Source: Acetobacterium sp. KB-1 (lineage in GTDB: Bacteria > Bacillota > Clostridia > Eubacteriales > Eubacteriaceae). From it: a stretch of DNA of 64,000 nt. Positions 1 through 7,692 of this stretch are shown piece by piece. The stretch is from NCBI RefSeq assembly GCF_003260995.1, contig NZ_CP030040.1:1649736-1713735 (forward strand), given 5' to 3'. Position 1 is the first letter of the stretch. Each line of letters begins with the position of its first letter. Made by a program: the position numbers and the translations under genes. The notes under the pieces are model-generated. The model was not told where the DNA came from. It worked only from the letters and a program-made list of their open reading frames with translations, and did not search any database.

Positions 1-65
1 CCAACGACTATTTTTGTTAACGCTTCACCCAGATCAATCGCCCAGAACTTTTTTCTCTTTTTCAC
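1..65 (-). CDS. PilM-like pilus assembly ATPase, N-terminus only (partial)
   Basis: Only about 21 residues fall inside the window. They read V-K-K-R-K-K-F-W-A-I-D-L-G-E-A-L-T-K-I-V-V. The hydrophobic strand followed by D-L-G is the phosphate-1 loop of actin-like ATPases such as PilM, which couples the cytoplasmic pilus platform to the inner-membrane PilN/PilO proteins. The start is a GTG at 65-63 that overlaps the TGA stop of the upstream minor pilin gene (64-62), so the two are probably translationally coupled. The assignment rests on this short segment and on position directly after five prepilin genes. The gene continues beyond the left edge. Confidence 0.6.
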   Translation of the reverse strand, partial: MKKRKKFWAIDLGEALTKIVV

Positions 66-478
66 ACCGCCCCCACCATTTTCCAGTTAAATCTCACAAT
101 CTGACCTGACGGCACCGCATCCGTTACCAGCTCAATTTCACCACTGAAATTCATATGATACGCCTTATATTCACTACTTATTTCCACATACCGCAATTTT
201 TCTGCTGTTTTAAAAACCTGGATTTCATAATAACCGCCGTTCTCATCCGCACTCTTCCCGCCAGTACCCGAATAATTGACATCCTCCTCCAGCTCAGCCT
301 GAAGAATCGCCATGGCATTTTTTCCTGTCACGATACATAACTGATAATCCTGATTCAAGCGATTGGCTTCCAGTTCCGCCATTCCCCGGGTTAAAGCATA
401 ACCCGCACCCGCTGTTAATAATGCCATCACGACCAAAACCAGGGGCAGCACAAATCCATCTTCGCTTAGCTTATTCAT
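62..478 (-). CDS. Minor pseudopilin, GspK/PilX-like, lacking Glu5
   Basis: A 138-residue protein with a type III prepilin signal: a short polar leader ending in Gly8, then F-V-L-P-L-V-L-V-V and a hydrophobic helix to about residue 30. Mature position 5, Glu in nearly all pilins, is Leu here and position 4 is Pro. GspK/PilX-type tip pseudopilins characteristically lack Glu5, so this is likely the tip or capping minor pilin. The globular part (residues 40-138) has no recognised domain. Its ATG overlaps the stop of the preceding pilin gene (ATGA at 478-475), and its own stop overlaps the pilM-like start, so it is an internal operon gene. Confidence 0.7.
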   Translation of the reverse strand: MNKLSEDGFVLPLVLVVMALLTAGAGYALTRGMAELEANRLNQDYQLCIVTGKNAMAILQAELEEDVNYSGTGGKSADENGGYYEIQVFKTAEKLRYVEISSEYKAYHMNFSGEIELVTDAVPSGQIVRFNWKMVGAV

Positions 479-987
479 ACAAACTCCACCATTCTTCCAT
501 GGGAAATCGTCGTTTCGCGATCGTAAGTTGATCCCTCAACCACTAAACTGTATTTTATAACAATTTCCTGATTCGCGCCAAGGGTCATCGAAAAAGACGA
601 AATACCATCTAGAAATTGACTATTACCCCCAGAACCGATCGAAGTTAAGCCATTTTTATAAACCTTATAGCGTCTCAAAAACCCGCTACTGTAACGATAA
701 TAGTTGTAATAACTTTCCGGGCTTTCCAGATCCTGAAGATAGACGCGGTTGTTTTTAAAAACTATTTTTTCCGATCTTAAAATCTGTTTTTGAAAATACA
801 ACTCAATGTATCGCTGTGTATAAAATAATTTTTGATTGGTTTCGGCTTTTTTATTAATCGTATTTGCATAAATCAAGCCCGATAGTAGCAACCCCAGCAA
901 CAAAGACATCACCATTAAAGACGTTAACAGCTCAATCAGAGAGAAGCCAGAGGGACCCATTTCTTTTCTAAATGACTGGCGTCTCAT
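475..987 (-). CDS. Minor pseudopilin, GspJ-like
   Basis: A prepilin-like protein of 170 residues. The leader ends in S-G, followed by F-S-L-I-E-L-L, the prepilin peptidase site with conserved Glu5, and a hydrophobic helix. I place the start at the ATG at 987 because a GGAGG box lies six bases upstream. The open frame continues to 1092, but that extension overlaps the upstream gene by more than 120 bases and adds a non-pilin N-terminus. With this start the overlap with the preceding gene is 20 bases. Size and position next to a GspK-like gene suggest a GspJ-type subunit of the tip complex of a type IV pilus or competence pseudopilus. Confidence 0.7.
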   Translation of the reverse strand: MRRQSFRKEMGPSGFSLIELLTSLMVMSLLLGLLLSGLIYANTINKKAETNQKLFYTQRYIELYFQKQILRSEKIVFKNNRVYLQDLESPESYYNYYRYSSGFLRRYKVYKNGLTSIGSGGNSQFLDGISSFSMTLGANQEIVIKYSLVVEGSTYDRETTISHGRMVEFV

Positions 988-1384
988 CTTGCCTCCAGAA
1001 CACTTTAATATAGAATACCTTATCCCTACTGTTTTTACTCGTATGCGCGATTTCAAGCGTATATAAATTAGGTTGATGATCCGACACGACATTTTTTAAT
1101 TCATAATTCGGGTACCTGCTCATTAAAATAGAATTAACCCGATCATTCAGACTTGTTGTCGAAGGCTCTTTTAAATTGATATTAATTTCGTCGACAATGC
1201 TATTTATTTCCACCGATCGTGAAAAAATCGCCTTTGATACCATCTCTGTTTTTATCGCCATCCCATACAGACCCAAAATCATCACCAGGGCCGCCCCACA
1301 AACAGCAATGGCGATAATCGCTTCCATTATTGTATAACCTTTAAGCGCCTTTATAATTGGTCCGATTTTGAACCTACGATTCAT
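968..1384 (-). CDS. Minor pseudopilin, GspI-like
   Basis: A 138-residue protein with prepilin motif G-Y-T-I-M-E-A-I-I-A-I-A-V (Glu5 present) starting near residue 16 and a single N-terminal hydrophobic helix. The ATG at 1384 has a GGGAGGA box ten bases upstream and lies within the last codons of the preceding pilin gene. The short C-terminal domain and position between a GspH-like and a GspJ-like gene fit a GspI-type minor pseudopilin. The exact subunit name is inferred from order, not from a diagnostic motif. Confidence 0.68.
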   Translation of the reverse strand: MNRRFKIGPIIKALKGYTIMEAIIAIAVCGAALVMILGLYGMAIKTEMVSKAIFSRSVEINSIVDEININLKEPSTTSLNDRVNSILMSRYPNYELKNVVSDHQPNLYTLEIAHTSKNSRDKVFYIKVFWRQDETPVI

Positions 1385-1865
1385 CTAAATAAATCCTCCC
1401 GTTGCCAACCTGCACCACAATTCTTTTGACATCACCGCTTAAACTTGTCAAATTTATTGTTCCTCCCTGGGACACGGTTCCATGTCCATACAAATTTAAG
1501 GCTGTGGCACCCGTATAGGAGCCTGTGAACCGCAGCGTTTTTACTACAATCTGCTCTGTCTGACTGACCCCGTTTTTTGTCCAGACGACCCGCATCCCAT
1601 CATCTAAAAACCGAACCTGGCGCCGATAGCCATCCATAATGGCTTCATTTTGATACTGAAGCAAGGCATACAGGATTTTTTCACACTCGGCATCGTAGGC
1701 GCTATCGCTAAACGCATTACGACTGTTAAATCCTGTGCCAAGCAGAGTAACCGTGAGTAGAGCCAAAATTGAGAGTGACACCAGTAATTCCAGCAAGGTA
1801 TAACCCTCTTTTTTCCGTAGACATGGACGATTTGCACGTTTCATTTTTTTTGCACTCGTTTTCAT
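1374..1865 (-). CDS. Minor pseudopilin, GspH/ComGD-like
   Basis: A prepilin-like protein of about 163 residues. The cleavage site is K-K-E-G followed by Y-T-L-L-E-L-L-V-S-L-S, with Glu5 and a hydrophobic helix, then a small globular domain. The start is uncertain: the frame opens with a GTG at 1883 that overlaps the stop of the upstream pilin gene, and ATG codons follow at 1865 and 1844, none with a good ribosome-binding site. Translation may therefore depend on coupling to the upstream gene. Position directly after the presumed major pilin suggests a GspH/FimT or ComGD role. Confidence 0.65.
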   Translation of the reverse strand: MKTSAKKMKRANRPCLRKKEGYTLLELLVSLSILALLTVTLLGTGFNSRNAFSDSAYDAECEKILYALLQYQNEAIMDGYRRQVRFLDDGMRVVWTKNGVSQTEQIVVKTLRFTGSYTGATALNLYGHGTVSQGGTINLTSLSGDVKRIVVQVGNGRIYLDES

Positions 1866-1875
1866 TAAAGTGGCG

Positions 1876-2265
1876 CTATACACCGGGGCTGGCAGTCAAA
1901 CTGATTTCTTTTAAAGCGCTATCATAGGTGAAAACGACACCCTTCGTGACCGCCTTTACTTCCGAATTTTTTAAATAGCCAACACGATTAAGCTCCGTCA
2001 CCAGTTCATTAAAGGTATCTACCCCTGCTGGAATATCCCCAATTTCCGCCTGATAAAGCAAAACGGCACTTTCAATAATCCGAATATTGGCCTCATCCGT
2101 TTTTTTCTGAGAGTTTTCGAGAACACCGGTAAATTGTGGAATCGCCATCGCTGCCAGGGCGCCTAAAACAGCAATCACAACAATTATTTCCATCAACGTA
2201 AAGCCGCTAAAACGATTTTGTCGGATGATCCTGTGCATTCTGACGGGTTTGCATTTATTTCCCAC
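1876..2265 (-). CDS. Major pilin / ComGC-like prepilin
   Basis: First gene of the pilin operon, about 129 residues. It carries the classical class III signal S-G followed by F-T-L-M-E-I-I-V-V-I-A-V-L-G-A-L-A-A-M-A-I-P, with Glu5 and a Pro near mature residue 22, typical of type IVa pilins and ComGC/GspG proteins. The remaining 90 residues would form the alpha/beta globular head. I chose the GTG at 2265 because AGGGG sits seven bases upstream; a TTG at 2271 and an ATG at 2232 are alternatives. The product is probably the shaft subunit and the following genes the minor pilins. No prepilin peptidase or assembly ATPase is in the window. Confidence 0.7.
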   Translation of the reverse strand: MGNKCKPVRMHRIIRQNRFSGFTLMEIIVVIAVLGALAAMAIPQFTGVLENSQKKTDEANIRIIESAVLLYQAEIGDIPAGVDTFNELVTELNRVGYLKNSEVKAVTKGVVFTYDSALKEISLTASPGV

Positions 2266-2372
2266 TTTCAATCCCCTATCTCTTTTTATTTGATATTACC
2301 ACGCTGGGATATTAAAAAAAAGAGTAAATATTTTGCCTCATCTAAAATCTAATCAACAGCATCGTCAGCCGA

Positions 2373-3764
2373 TTATAAATCCCAGGCTTCTTTTAAGATG
2401 CCAATCCCGCTATAAATCTGTTTGTCGGTTAACGAACCATACCCCAGCAAAACCATGCTTTTATAATTTTCCGCACCATGGATAAAATAGGGTGAAACCG
2501 GATAGACTCGCACGCCCTGAGCCAAGGCCCGGGTATACATAGCTTCTTCGGTGAGACCATTGTCAAGCTGTACAAGCAGATGATGCCCGGCGTTTTCACC
2601 GGTTATTTTGACCCGATCACCCCATTGCTTTAATGCATTCATCAGAACGATCCGTTTACCCTTATAGACTTTTCGCATTTTATTGACATGCTTTTCAAAA
2701 ACACCGTCAGAAATAAAAGCACCAATCATTTTTTGCTCCAAACTGGAAACTGGCGAACTAATGGCATCCGCTATTTCAAGATAGGCCTTCAACAAGGCTT
2801 CTGGCAATACCATATAGCTAATCCGAAATGATGGTGCAATGGATTTAGAAAAGGTTCCAATGTAAATCACCTTACCATTATTATCAATACTCTGAAGTGA
2901 GGGCAGCGGCTTTTCATTGTAGCGAAATTCACTGTCATAATCATCTTCAATAATATAATTCCCCTGATCCTGATTGGCAAAATTAAGTAAGCGAATGCGT
3001 CGATCAATGGGCATACTCATCCCCAACGGAAACTGGTGGGAGGGGGTCACATAAACGGCCACATCCGAAAATTTCTTCATCGGTTCGATTTGAATACCCT
3101 TTTCATCAATATCGATGGAAATCACCGGGTTCCCCATTTTTTCAAAAATATGATAAGCTTTAAGATAAACCGGATTCTCCAACACCACCGATTTGTTCTT
3201 TCCCCAGAGCAGACCTAAGATTTGCAGCAGATGGCTAGTTCCTGAACCGATAATGATCTGATCTTCGTTGCAGCGTACTCCCCGGGAGCGATACAGTAAC
3301 TCTACCAGGGCTTTTCTAAGCTCCAACTCACCTTGAAGGTCTGGTTTATTTAAAAGGTAACTGTCATATTCATTAAAGGTAACCTTAAAAATCTTACGAA
3401 AGGCTTCATAAGGAAAAATACGTTGATCGATGGCATTGGGTGAAAAATCAATTTTGACGGACCTGGTTTCTGGTTTTTTTATCTTTTTTTCCGACACGTG
3501 ATTATTTTGTTTCAGTAAATAGGTATCAATCTGGCAGACAAAATATCCTCTTTTGGGACTGGACTCAAGGTAACCTTCAGCCACCAGCTGCCCATAGGCT
3601 GCATCCACCGTATTCACACTCACTGACAAATGGCTGGCCAGGCTACGTTTTGAAGGCAGCTTCTCGCCAAATTTTAAATTACCATCGGTTATTTCCCGCT
3701 TGAGATATTCGTATATTTCGACATAAAGAAAGGCACCCTTATTCTTAAATGGTATTGTAATCAT
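2373..3764 (-). CDS. pdxR: MocR-family (GntR-HTH plus aminotransferase-like) regulator, PdxR type
   Basis: A 463-residue fusion. Residues 10-80 are a GntR winged helix (L-P-S-K-R-S-L-A-S-H-L), and residues 105-460 are a fold-type I aminotransferase-like domain. The PLP-binding lysine is visible in T-F-S-K-S near residue 307, and the preceding E-D-D-Y-D-S-E-F is the MocR signature. MocR proteins of the PdxR type sense pyridoxal phosphate and control vitamin B6 genes. The gene is divergent from a pyridoxamine kinase 100 bases away, which supports that role. Two ATGs are adjacent; the second (3764) has better spacing from AGGAG. The effector and the activator/repressor mode are inferred. Confidence 0.85.
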   Translation of the reverse strand: MITIPFKNKGAFLYVEIYEYLKREITDGNLKFGEKLPSKRSLASHLSVSVNTVDAAYGQLVAEGYLESSPKRGYFVCQIDTYLLKQNNHVSEKKIKKPETRSVKIDFSPNAIDQRIFPYEAFRKIFKVTFNEYDSYLLNKPDLQGELELRKALVELLYRSRGVRCNEDQIIIGSGTSHLLQILGLLWGKNKSVVLENPVYLKAYHIFEKMGNPVISIDIDEKGIQIEPMKKFSDVAVYVTPSHQFPLGMSMPIDRRIRLLNFANQDQGNYIIEDDYDSEFRYNEKPLPSLQSIDNNGKVIYIGTFSKSIAPSFRISYMVLPEALLKAYLEIADAISSPVSSLEQKMIGAFISDGVFEKHVNKMRKVYKGKRIVLMNALKQWGDRVKITGENAGHHLLVQLDNGLTEEAMYTRALAQGVRVYPVSPYFIHGAENYKSMVLLGYGSLTDKQIYSGIGILKEAWDL

Positions 3765-3831
3765 CATATCTCCTTACCTGAACCCATCATTTTTTGATTA
3801 ACTGACGCTTTTTATAGGTTCAATTTTAACA

Positions 3832-3837
3832 TATAAT
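3832..3837 (+). promoter_or_regulatory. Probable -10 of the pyridoxamine kinase promoter
   Basis: A TATAAT lies 28 bases before the kinase ATG in the 100-base divergent region. No good -35 hexamer sits 17 bases upstream (TTTTTA), as would be expected for a promoter needing an activator such as PdxR. Confidence 0.45.
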
Positions 3838-3864
3838 AAGCTCATTTAAAATAAGGAGTTTCAA

Positions 3865-4719
3865 ATGATTACTAAGCAAAAGCGGGTTGCCGCTATTCAT
3901 GATATTTCCTGCGTCGGCCGATGTTCGCTAACCGTGGCGCTACCCATTATTTCTGCTGCCGGAATTGACACCAGCGTTCTGCCCACCGCCGTGCTGTCAA
4001 CCCATACCGGTGGGTTTGAGAATTTCACCTACCGTGATTTAACTGAAGATATCCGTCCCATCGCTGATCACTGGCAATCCCTTAATCTGGAATTTGACGC
4101 GCTCTATAGCGGCTTTTTAGGCTCATTTGATCAGATCGATCTGATTGCCAATCTCTTTGATCGCTTTCAGTCTGAAAAAAACTTGATTCTGGTCGATCCG
4201 GTAATGGCCGACCATGGTGAACTTTATTCTATTTATACCCCCGAAATGGCCAAAGGCATGACCAAACTCTGTGCCAAGGCTGATATTATCGTACCCAACC
4301 TCACCGAAGCAGCCTTCCTGCTGGATGAACCTTATGTGGGAGAGGATTATGATCAAAATTATGTGGAGGCCTTACTGGTCCGACTGTCCCAGCTGGGTTC
4401 TAAAAAAGTAGTGGTTACCGGCATTTCTTTTGATCCGCACCAGTTGGGCGCCGCCACCTATGACACCGCGTCGGGGACCTTTGACTATGCTTTTAATGAA
4501 CGGGTGACGGATTATTTCCATGGCACCGGCGATATCTTTGGAAGCACCCTACTTGCTGGCCTGCTAAACGATTTTAATCTAAAAGAATCCACCCAAATTG
4601 CGGTGGATTATACGAGAGAATGTATTCTAAAAACCGTGGAACTGGGGCAGGAAAAACGCTATGGGGTCTGTTTTGAACGGGCTATCCCCTATTTGATTAA
4701 GCGGTTGGGCTTATCCTAA
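3865..4719 (+). CDS. pdxY: Pyridoxamine/pyridoxal kinase
   Basis: A 284-residue ribokinase-fold protein of the PdxK/PdxY family, which phosphorylates pyridoxamine, pyridoxal or pyridoxine with ATP. Seen: the N-terminal H-D-I-S-C-V-G-R-C-S substrate region, D-P-V-M-A-D in the centre, and a C-terminal F-H-G-T-G-D-I-F-G that supplies the anion hole and catalytic Asp of ribokinases. Length is normal. The AAGGAG box is seven bases before the ATG. Transcribed away from the MocR regulator, it forms a B6 salvage pair. Whether the preferred substrate is pyridoxamine or pyridoxal cannot be read from sequence; the pdxY symbol is a family name. Confidence 0.88.
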   Translation: MITKQKRVAAIHDISCVGRCSLTVALPIISAAGIDTSVLPTAVLSTHTGGFENFTYRDLTEDIRPIADHWQSLNLEFDALYSGFLGSFDQIDLIANLFDRFQSEKNLILVDPVMADHGELYSIYTPEMAKGMTKLCAKADIIVPNLTEAAFLLDEPYVGEDYDQNYVEALLVRLSQLGSKKVVVTGISFDPHQLGAATYDTASGTFDYAFNERVTDYFHGTGDIFGSTLLAGLLNDFNLKESTQIAVDYTRECILKTVELGQEKRYGVCFERAIPYLIKRLGLS

Positions 4720-4727
4720 TCCGCCTC

Positions 4728-5420
4728 CTAGTCTTCTTCTATCGCTTCCTGTTCTGATGCGATCTTCTGGTCGATCAGCTCATAAGGATAACCCCGGCCT
4801 ATCAGGCTCTTCTTAATTTTAAACTTAAGCTCTTTGCCTGCTGCCCCCTTTTTACGGTGGGCGCGGGCATATTTTTGATAGTCCCGGTCAAGCTTTTCGT
4901 TTAGTTGCTGATCTTTAATTGCCAGCTCATCTTCGGTTAATTCCTGGGGTTCTTCTTCTAAAACCAGAGTTCTAATAATTTCTAACACCATTTCCGTGGG
5001 GTAACCCATTCTTCCCAGTTTATCATATAGTTTCTTTTTCTTCTGTACCGAAGTTTGTCCCGTTAATGCGCGCAGCTGTTTTTTTGCCACCATTTCACCG
5101 CATCGATATTCCTCTTCGCTTGGAAGAAGATCTGCCAGGGTCAGCAGTAAGGTATCACTGATCCCTCTTTTTTTTAAGTCCTGAATCATCCGACGGGAGC
5201 CATAGTAATTTAAATGCCGATTATTCTCGACATAATTTTTTAAATAAACCTGGTCATCAATATAGCGGTATTCACTAAGCTTTTGCATCACCTCGGTAAT
5301 AATTTGCTCATCAGTGTCCTTTTTTTTCAGATACTTAACCATTTCACTACTGGTTCGTGACTTAAAAGACAAATATTTTACCGCCATATCCATCGCTTTT
5401 TCCCGCGTTATTTCCGCCAT
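4728..5420 (-). CDS. recX: Regulatory protein RecX
   Basis: A 230-residue RecX-family protein built of three-helix repeats. Seen: R-E-K-A-M-D-M-A-V-K-Y-L near the start, the R-T-S-S-E-M-V-K-Y-L-K-K-K repeat, and Y-Y-G-S-R-R-M-I-Q-D-L-K-K-R-G. RecX binds in the groove of RecA filaments and limits strand exchange. The start at 5420 has a GGAGG box; an upstream in-frame extension to 5552 runs into the preceding gene and is not used. A terminator hairpin for the upstream gene sits only 16 bases before the start, so the gene needs read-through or a promoter within that gene. recA is not nearby. Confidence 0.85.
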   Translation of the reverse strand: MAEITREKAMDMAVKYLSFKSRTSSEMVKYLKKKDTDEQIITEVMQKLSEYRYIDDQVYLKNYVENNRHLNYYGSRRMIQDLKKRGISDTLLLTLADLLPSEEEYRCGEMVAKKQLRALTGQTSVQKKKKLYDKLGRMGYPTEMVLEIIRTLVLEEEPQELTEDELAIKDQQLNEKLDRDYQKYARAHRKKGAAGKELKFKIKKSLIGRGYPYELIDQKIASEQEAIEED

Positions 5421-5435
5421 CTGATACCTCCTTTT

Positions 5436-5461
5436 AAAAAAACACCGGCCAAAAGCCGGTG
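5436..5461 (-). terminator. Rho-independent terminator after the small membrane protein gene
   Basis: Perfect 7-bp stem CACCGGC/GCCGGTG (5443-5449 and 5455-5461) with a five-base loop, followed on the minus strand by a run of seven T. Confidence 0.85.
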
Positions 5462-5470
5462 ATCGATTTT

Positions 5471-6031
5471 TTATTTTGTACGTCCTTTTAAGGCCGATAA
5501 CATGGCCGCAAAATCCTTGGTTTCGGACAAGGGCACCATCACTTCCACACATTCAAGCTCGCTTTGGTTTTTGTTGTTAACACTTTGATACGCTGCAATG
5601 ACAGCCTGTGCTTTATCTAATGATGTTACGGTCCCTATTTTTTGCCCATCCATGAAAATATCTGCTCCACTCACATAAAGAGGAATATTCTTACTGTTTA
5701 GTACCTGGATGCAGGTATCAAAATCCATCGGATTTTCAATCCTGCTCGGGATCAGTTCAAATCCATCGCCCAAGTGGATATTATCGTAATTATAACATTC
5801 CATCACGTTCTTTTCAATCCGATCAACCGCCGATTGAAAGACTCCAGAGGTCTGCACATAACCAAGACTTTCGCCACGGTAAAAAACCTCATAACCCTGG
5901 GTCTGAGCACTGACGACCCCCACAGTTGCCATAATAAACAAAATCATAAAAGTGACAATACTACGCGTCTGTCTTTTTCTCTTTCGTTGGATTCGTCGTT
6001 TTTCTCTTTCACTCTTTATAGTTTCATCCAT
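5471..6031 (-). CDS. Membrane-anchored protein, relative of the neighbouring M23 peptidase N-terminus
   Basis: A 186-residue protein of unknown function. It has a very basic N-terminus (K-R-R-I-Q-R-K-R-K-R), one hydrophobic segment at about residues 24-43 and an outer domain. Just after the membrane segment is Q-T-Q-G-Y-E-V-F-Y-R-G-E-S-L-G-Y-V. The M23 peptidase encoded next upstream has the matching T-R-A-Y-E-V-I-Y-K-G-T-S-I-G-C-V at the same place, so the two share an N-terminal module. A second copy of the module may be G-Q-K-I-G-T-V near residue 130. There is no catalytic domain. The likely location is the cell envelope with the domain outside; it may help in wall remodelling, but that is inference from the neighbour. 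Confidence 0.55.
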   Translation of the reverse strand: MDETIKSEREKRRIQRKRKRQTRSIVTFMILFIMATVGVVSAQTQGYEVFYRGESLGYVQTSGVFQSAVDRIEKNVMECYNYDNIHLGDGFELIPSRIENPMDFDTCIQVLNSKNIPLYVSGADIFMDGQKIGTVTSLDKAQAVIAAYQSVNNKNQSELECVEVMVPLSETKDFAAMLSALKGRTK

Positions 6032-6104
6032 ACATTTACCTCTTGTTGTTATTTGTTACTTTTTCGTTACATAATGATACCATATTTATACAAGTTCCGC
6101 AAGA

Positions 6105-6137
6105 TCTTTTAAAAAAAAGACACCTTTTTAGGTGTCT
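6105..6137 (-). terminator. Terminator after the M23 peptidase gene
   Basis: Stem AGACACC/GGTGTCT (6118-6124 and 6131-6137), then a long T run on the minus strand. Confidence 0.85.
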
Positions 6138-6177
6138 ATAATACATAGAGAATATTTATAATGCAGTACCGCCAGAC

Positions 6178-7539
6178 TTATATGTAGTCGCCGGAACTGA
6201 CATTGAAATAATGACTGATCGGCTGGGCCTCATTATTTTCCCGCACTTCAAAATGCACATGATTGGCTGTAGAAGACCCTGTTGATCCCATACCGCCAAT
6301 GCGCTGACCTTGGGCTACGGTTTCACCTTCTGATACATCCACCGAACTAAAGTGTCCGTACAGCGTTGAATAGCCATTGCCATGGTCAATGATGACACAT
6401 TTTCCATAGCCGCCATACCAACTCGATAAGGTAACCGTTCCTGATGCTGCTGCATAAATAGCTGTTCCTTCACTGTTTAGGATATCAATTGCGGCCGCCC
6501 GATAATGGTTACTGTAATAACCACCATCATAATTTCTGAGGATTTCACCAACGCGACCGCTAGCGGGAAGAATAAACTGTACCTGAGGCGTTTCCGGTTC
6601 TTCAGCCGGGCTTTCCACTGGTGGTCCTTCTGCCGGGGCTTCTACTGGCGGTACTTCAGTCACCGGTTCTACTGGTGTTTCTGGAACTTGGGGTTCAACC
6701 ACCGGATTGTCAACCACCACTTCTGCCGGTAGTTCTGGAACTTTTGGTTCAACCGACGGAATTTCTACCACCTTGTTTTCCTCAACTGGTACTGCCGCCG
6801 GATTTTGTTCTGTCTGAATACCCTCAACGACGGTTTCAATTTGAGGGGTCTCCACTTCTGGTAGCTCTACCGCGGGTTCTTCTTCAACAACTGGTGTTTC
6901 CGAACGATCCGACTCCGCTGCCGTTTGGATTTCCGGGGTATTAGCCGTACTCATAACGGGTTCAACTACCGGTTCTTCTTCAACTAATACCTCTGTACTA
7001 ACGGTTTCTAGCTGTTTTGTTTCATCTGAATGTGTCTCCGGGGGGGCAACCTCAACGGTTGGTGCCACGCTTTCAGCCCGGGCAACTTGAACCGTCTTCT
7101 CCTGAGCTCGTATTGATTTAATAACCTGAGCAACTTCTTCAGTTGTTAAAAAATCGGTGGAGCGAGCCATCCGTATTTCGTAATCGCTGCCTTCTCGGTT
7201 TCTTCTGCCGCTTTTGCTATCGTTCGTATCGCTAACAGCCAATTGCAGGACATCCAAACTGTCAACACAGCCGATACTTGTACCTTTGTAAATTACCTCA
7301 TAGGCACGGGTTTGAGCATCAACTACTCCGGCTCCAACCAATACTAAAAAAGTACAAACAACAACTGCAGAACCCCGCAGTTTAAATCGTCTTTTTGTGT
7401 CACTGTTTAATGTTTGGCAATGATTGACATGCTCAATCTCTATGAATTCATCCTGTTCAACTTCTTGGGTTGACCAATTGAATCGGTATTTTTTTAATCT
7501 TTCGCGAACTTTTTCAAAGATATTCTGAGTTTTATCCAT
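6178..7539 (-). CDS. M23-family metallopeptidase with single membrane anchor and proline-rich stalk
   Basis: A 453-residue cell-wall hydrolase. One hydrophobic segment lies at about residues 57-75, then the Y-E-V-I-Y-K-G-T-S-I-G module. Residues 150-320 are a low-complexity Pro/Val/Glu stalk, and the C-terminal 120 residues are a peptidase M23 (LytM) domain. The zinc-binding signatures are present: H-Y-R-A-A-A-I-D, L-Y-G-H-F and H-V-H-F-E. M23 enzymes cleave peptide cross-bridges of peptidoglycan. The stalk would span the wall. The GGAGGAG box is six bases before the ATG. Its own terminator ends the transcript. The smaller membrane protein downstream shares its N-terminal module. Confidence 0.85.
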   Translation of the reverse strand: MDKTQNIFEKVRERLKKYRFNWSTQEVEQDEFIEIEHVNHCQTLNSDTKRRFKLRGSAVVVCTFLVLVGAGVVDAQTRAYEVIYKGTSIGCVDSLDVLQLAVSDTNDSKSGRRNREGSDYEIRMARSTDFLTTEEVAQVIKSIRAQEKTVQVARAESVAPTVEVAPPETHSDETKQLETVSTEVLVEEEPVVEPVMSTANTPEIQTAAESDRSETPVVEEEPAVELPEVETPQIETVVEGIQTEQNPAAVPVEENKVVEIPSVEPKVPELPAEVVVDNPVVEPQVPETPVEPVTEVPPVEAPAEGPPVESPAEEPETPQVQFILPASGRVGEILRNYDGGYYSNHYRAAAIDILNSEGTAIYAAASGTVTLSSWYGGYGKCVIIDHGNGYSTLYGHFSSVDVSEGETVAQGQRIGGMGSTGSSTANHVHFEVRENNEAQPISHYFNVSSGDYI

Positions 7540-7692
7540 GCCGCTCCTCCATGTTACAATTTATTTACAAATATGATACCATATGGTTTTATAATTTACA
7601 AGTCATTTGCGTTTTTAATCCAACTCGCATCTACATATCGTATTTAATTCATAAATTAGGAAGAAAAATACAGATACTAAAATCTGCTTCAA

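Noticed and set aside
6505-6944. Plus-strand proline/valine-rich frames opposite the M23 gene
   Set aside because: They mirror the repetitive Pro-Val-Glu stalk codons on the minus strand and have no ribosome-binding sites or family features.
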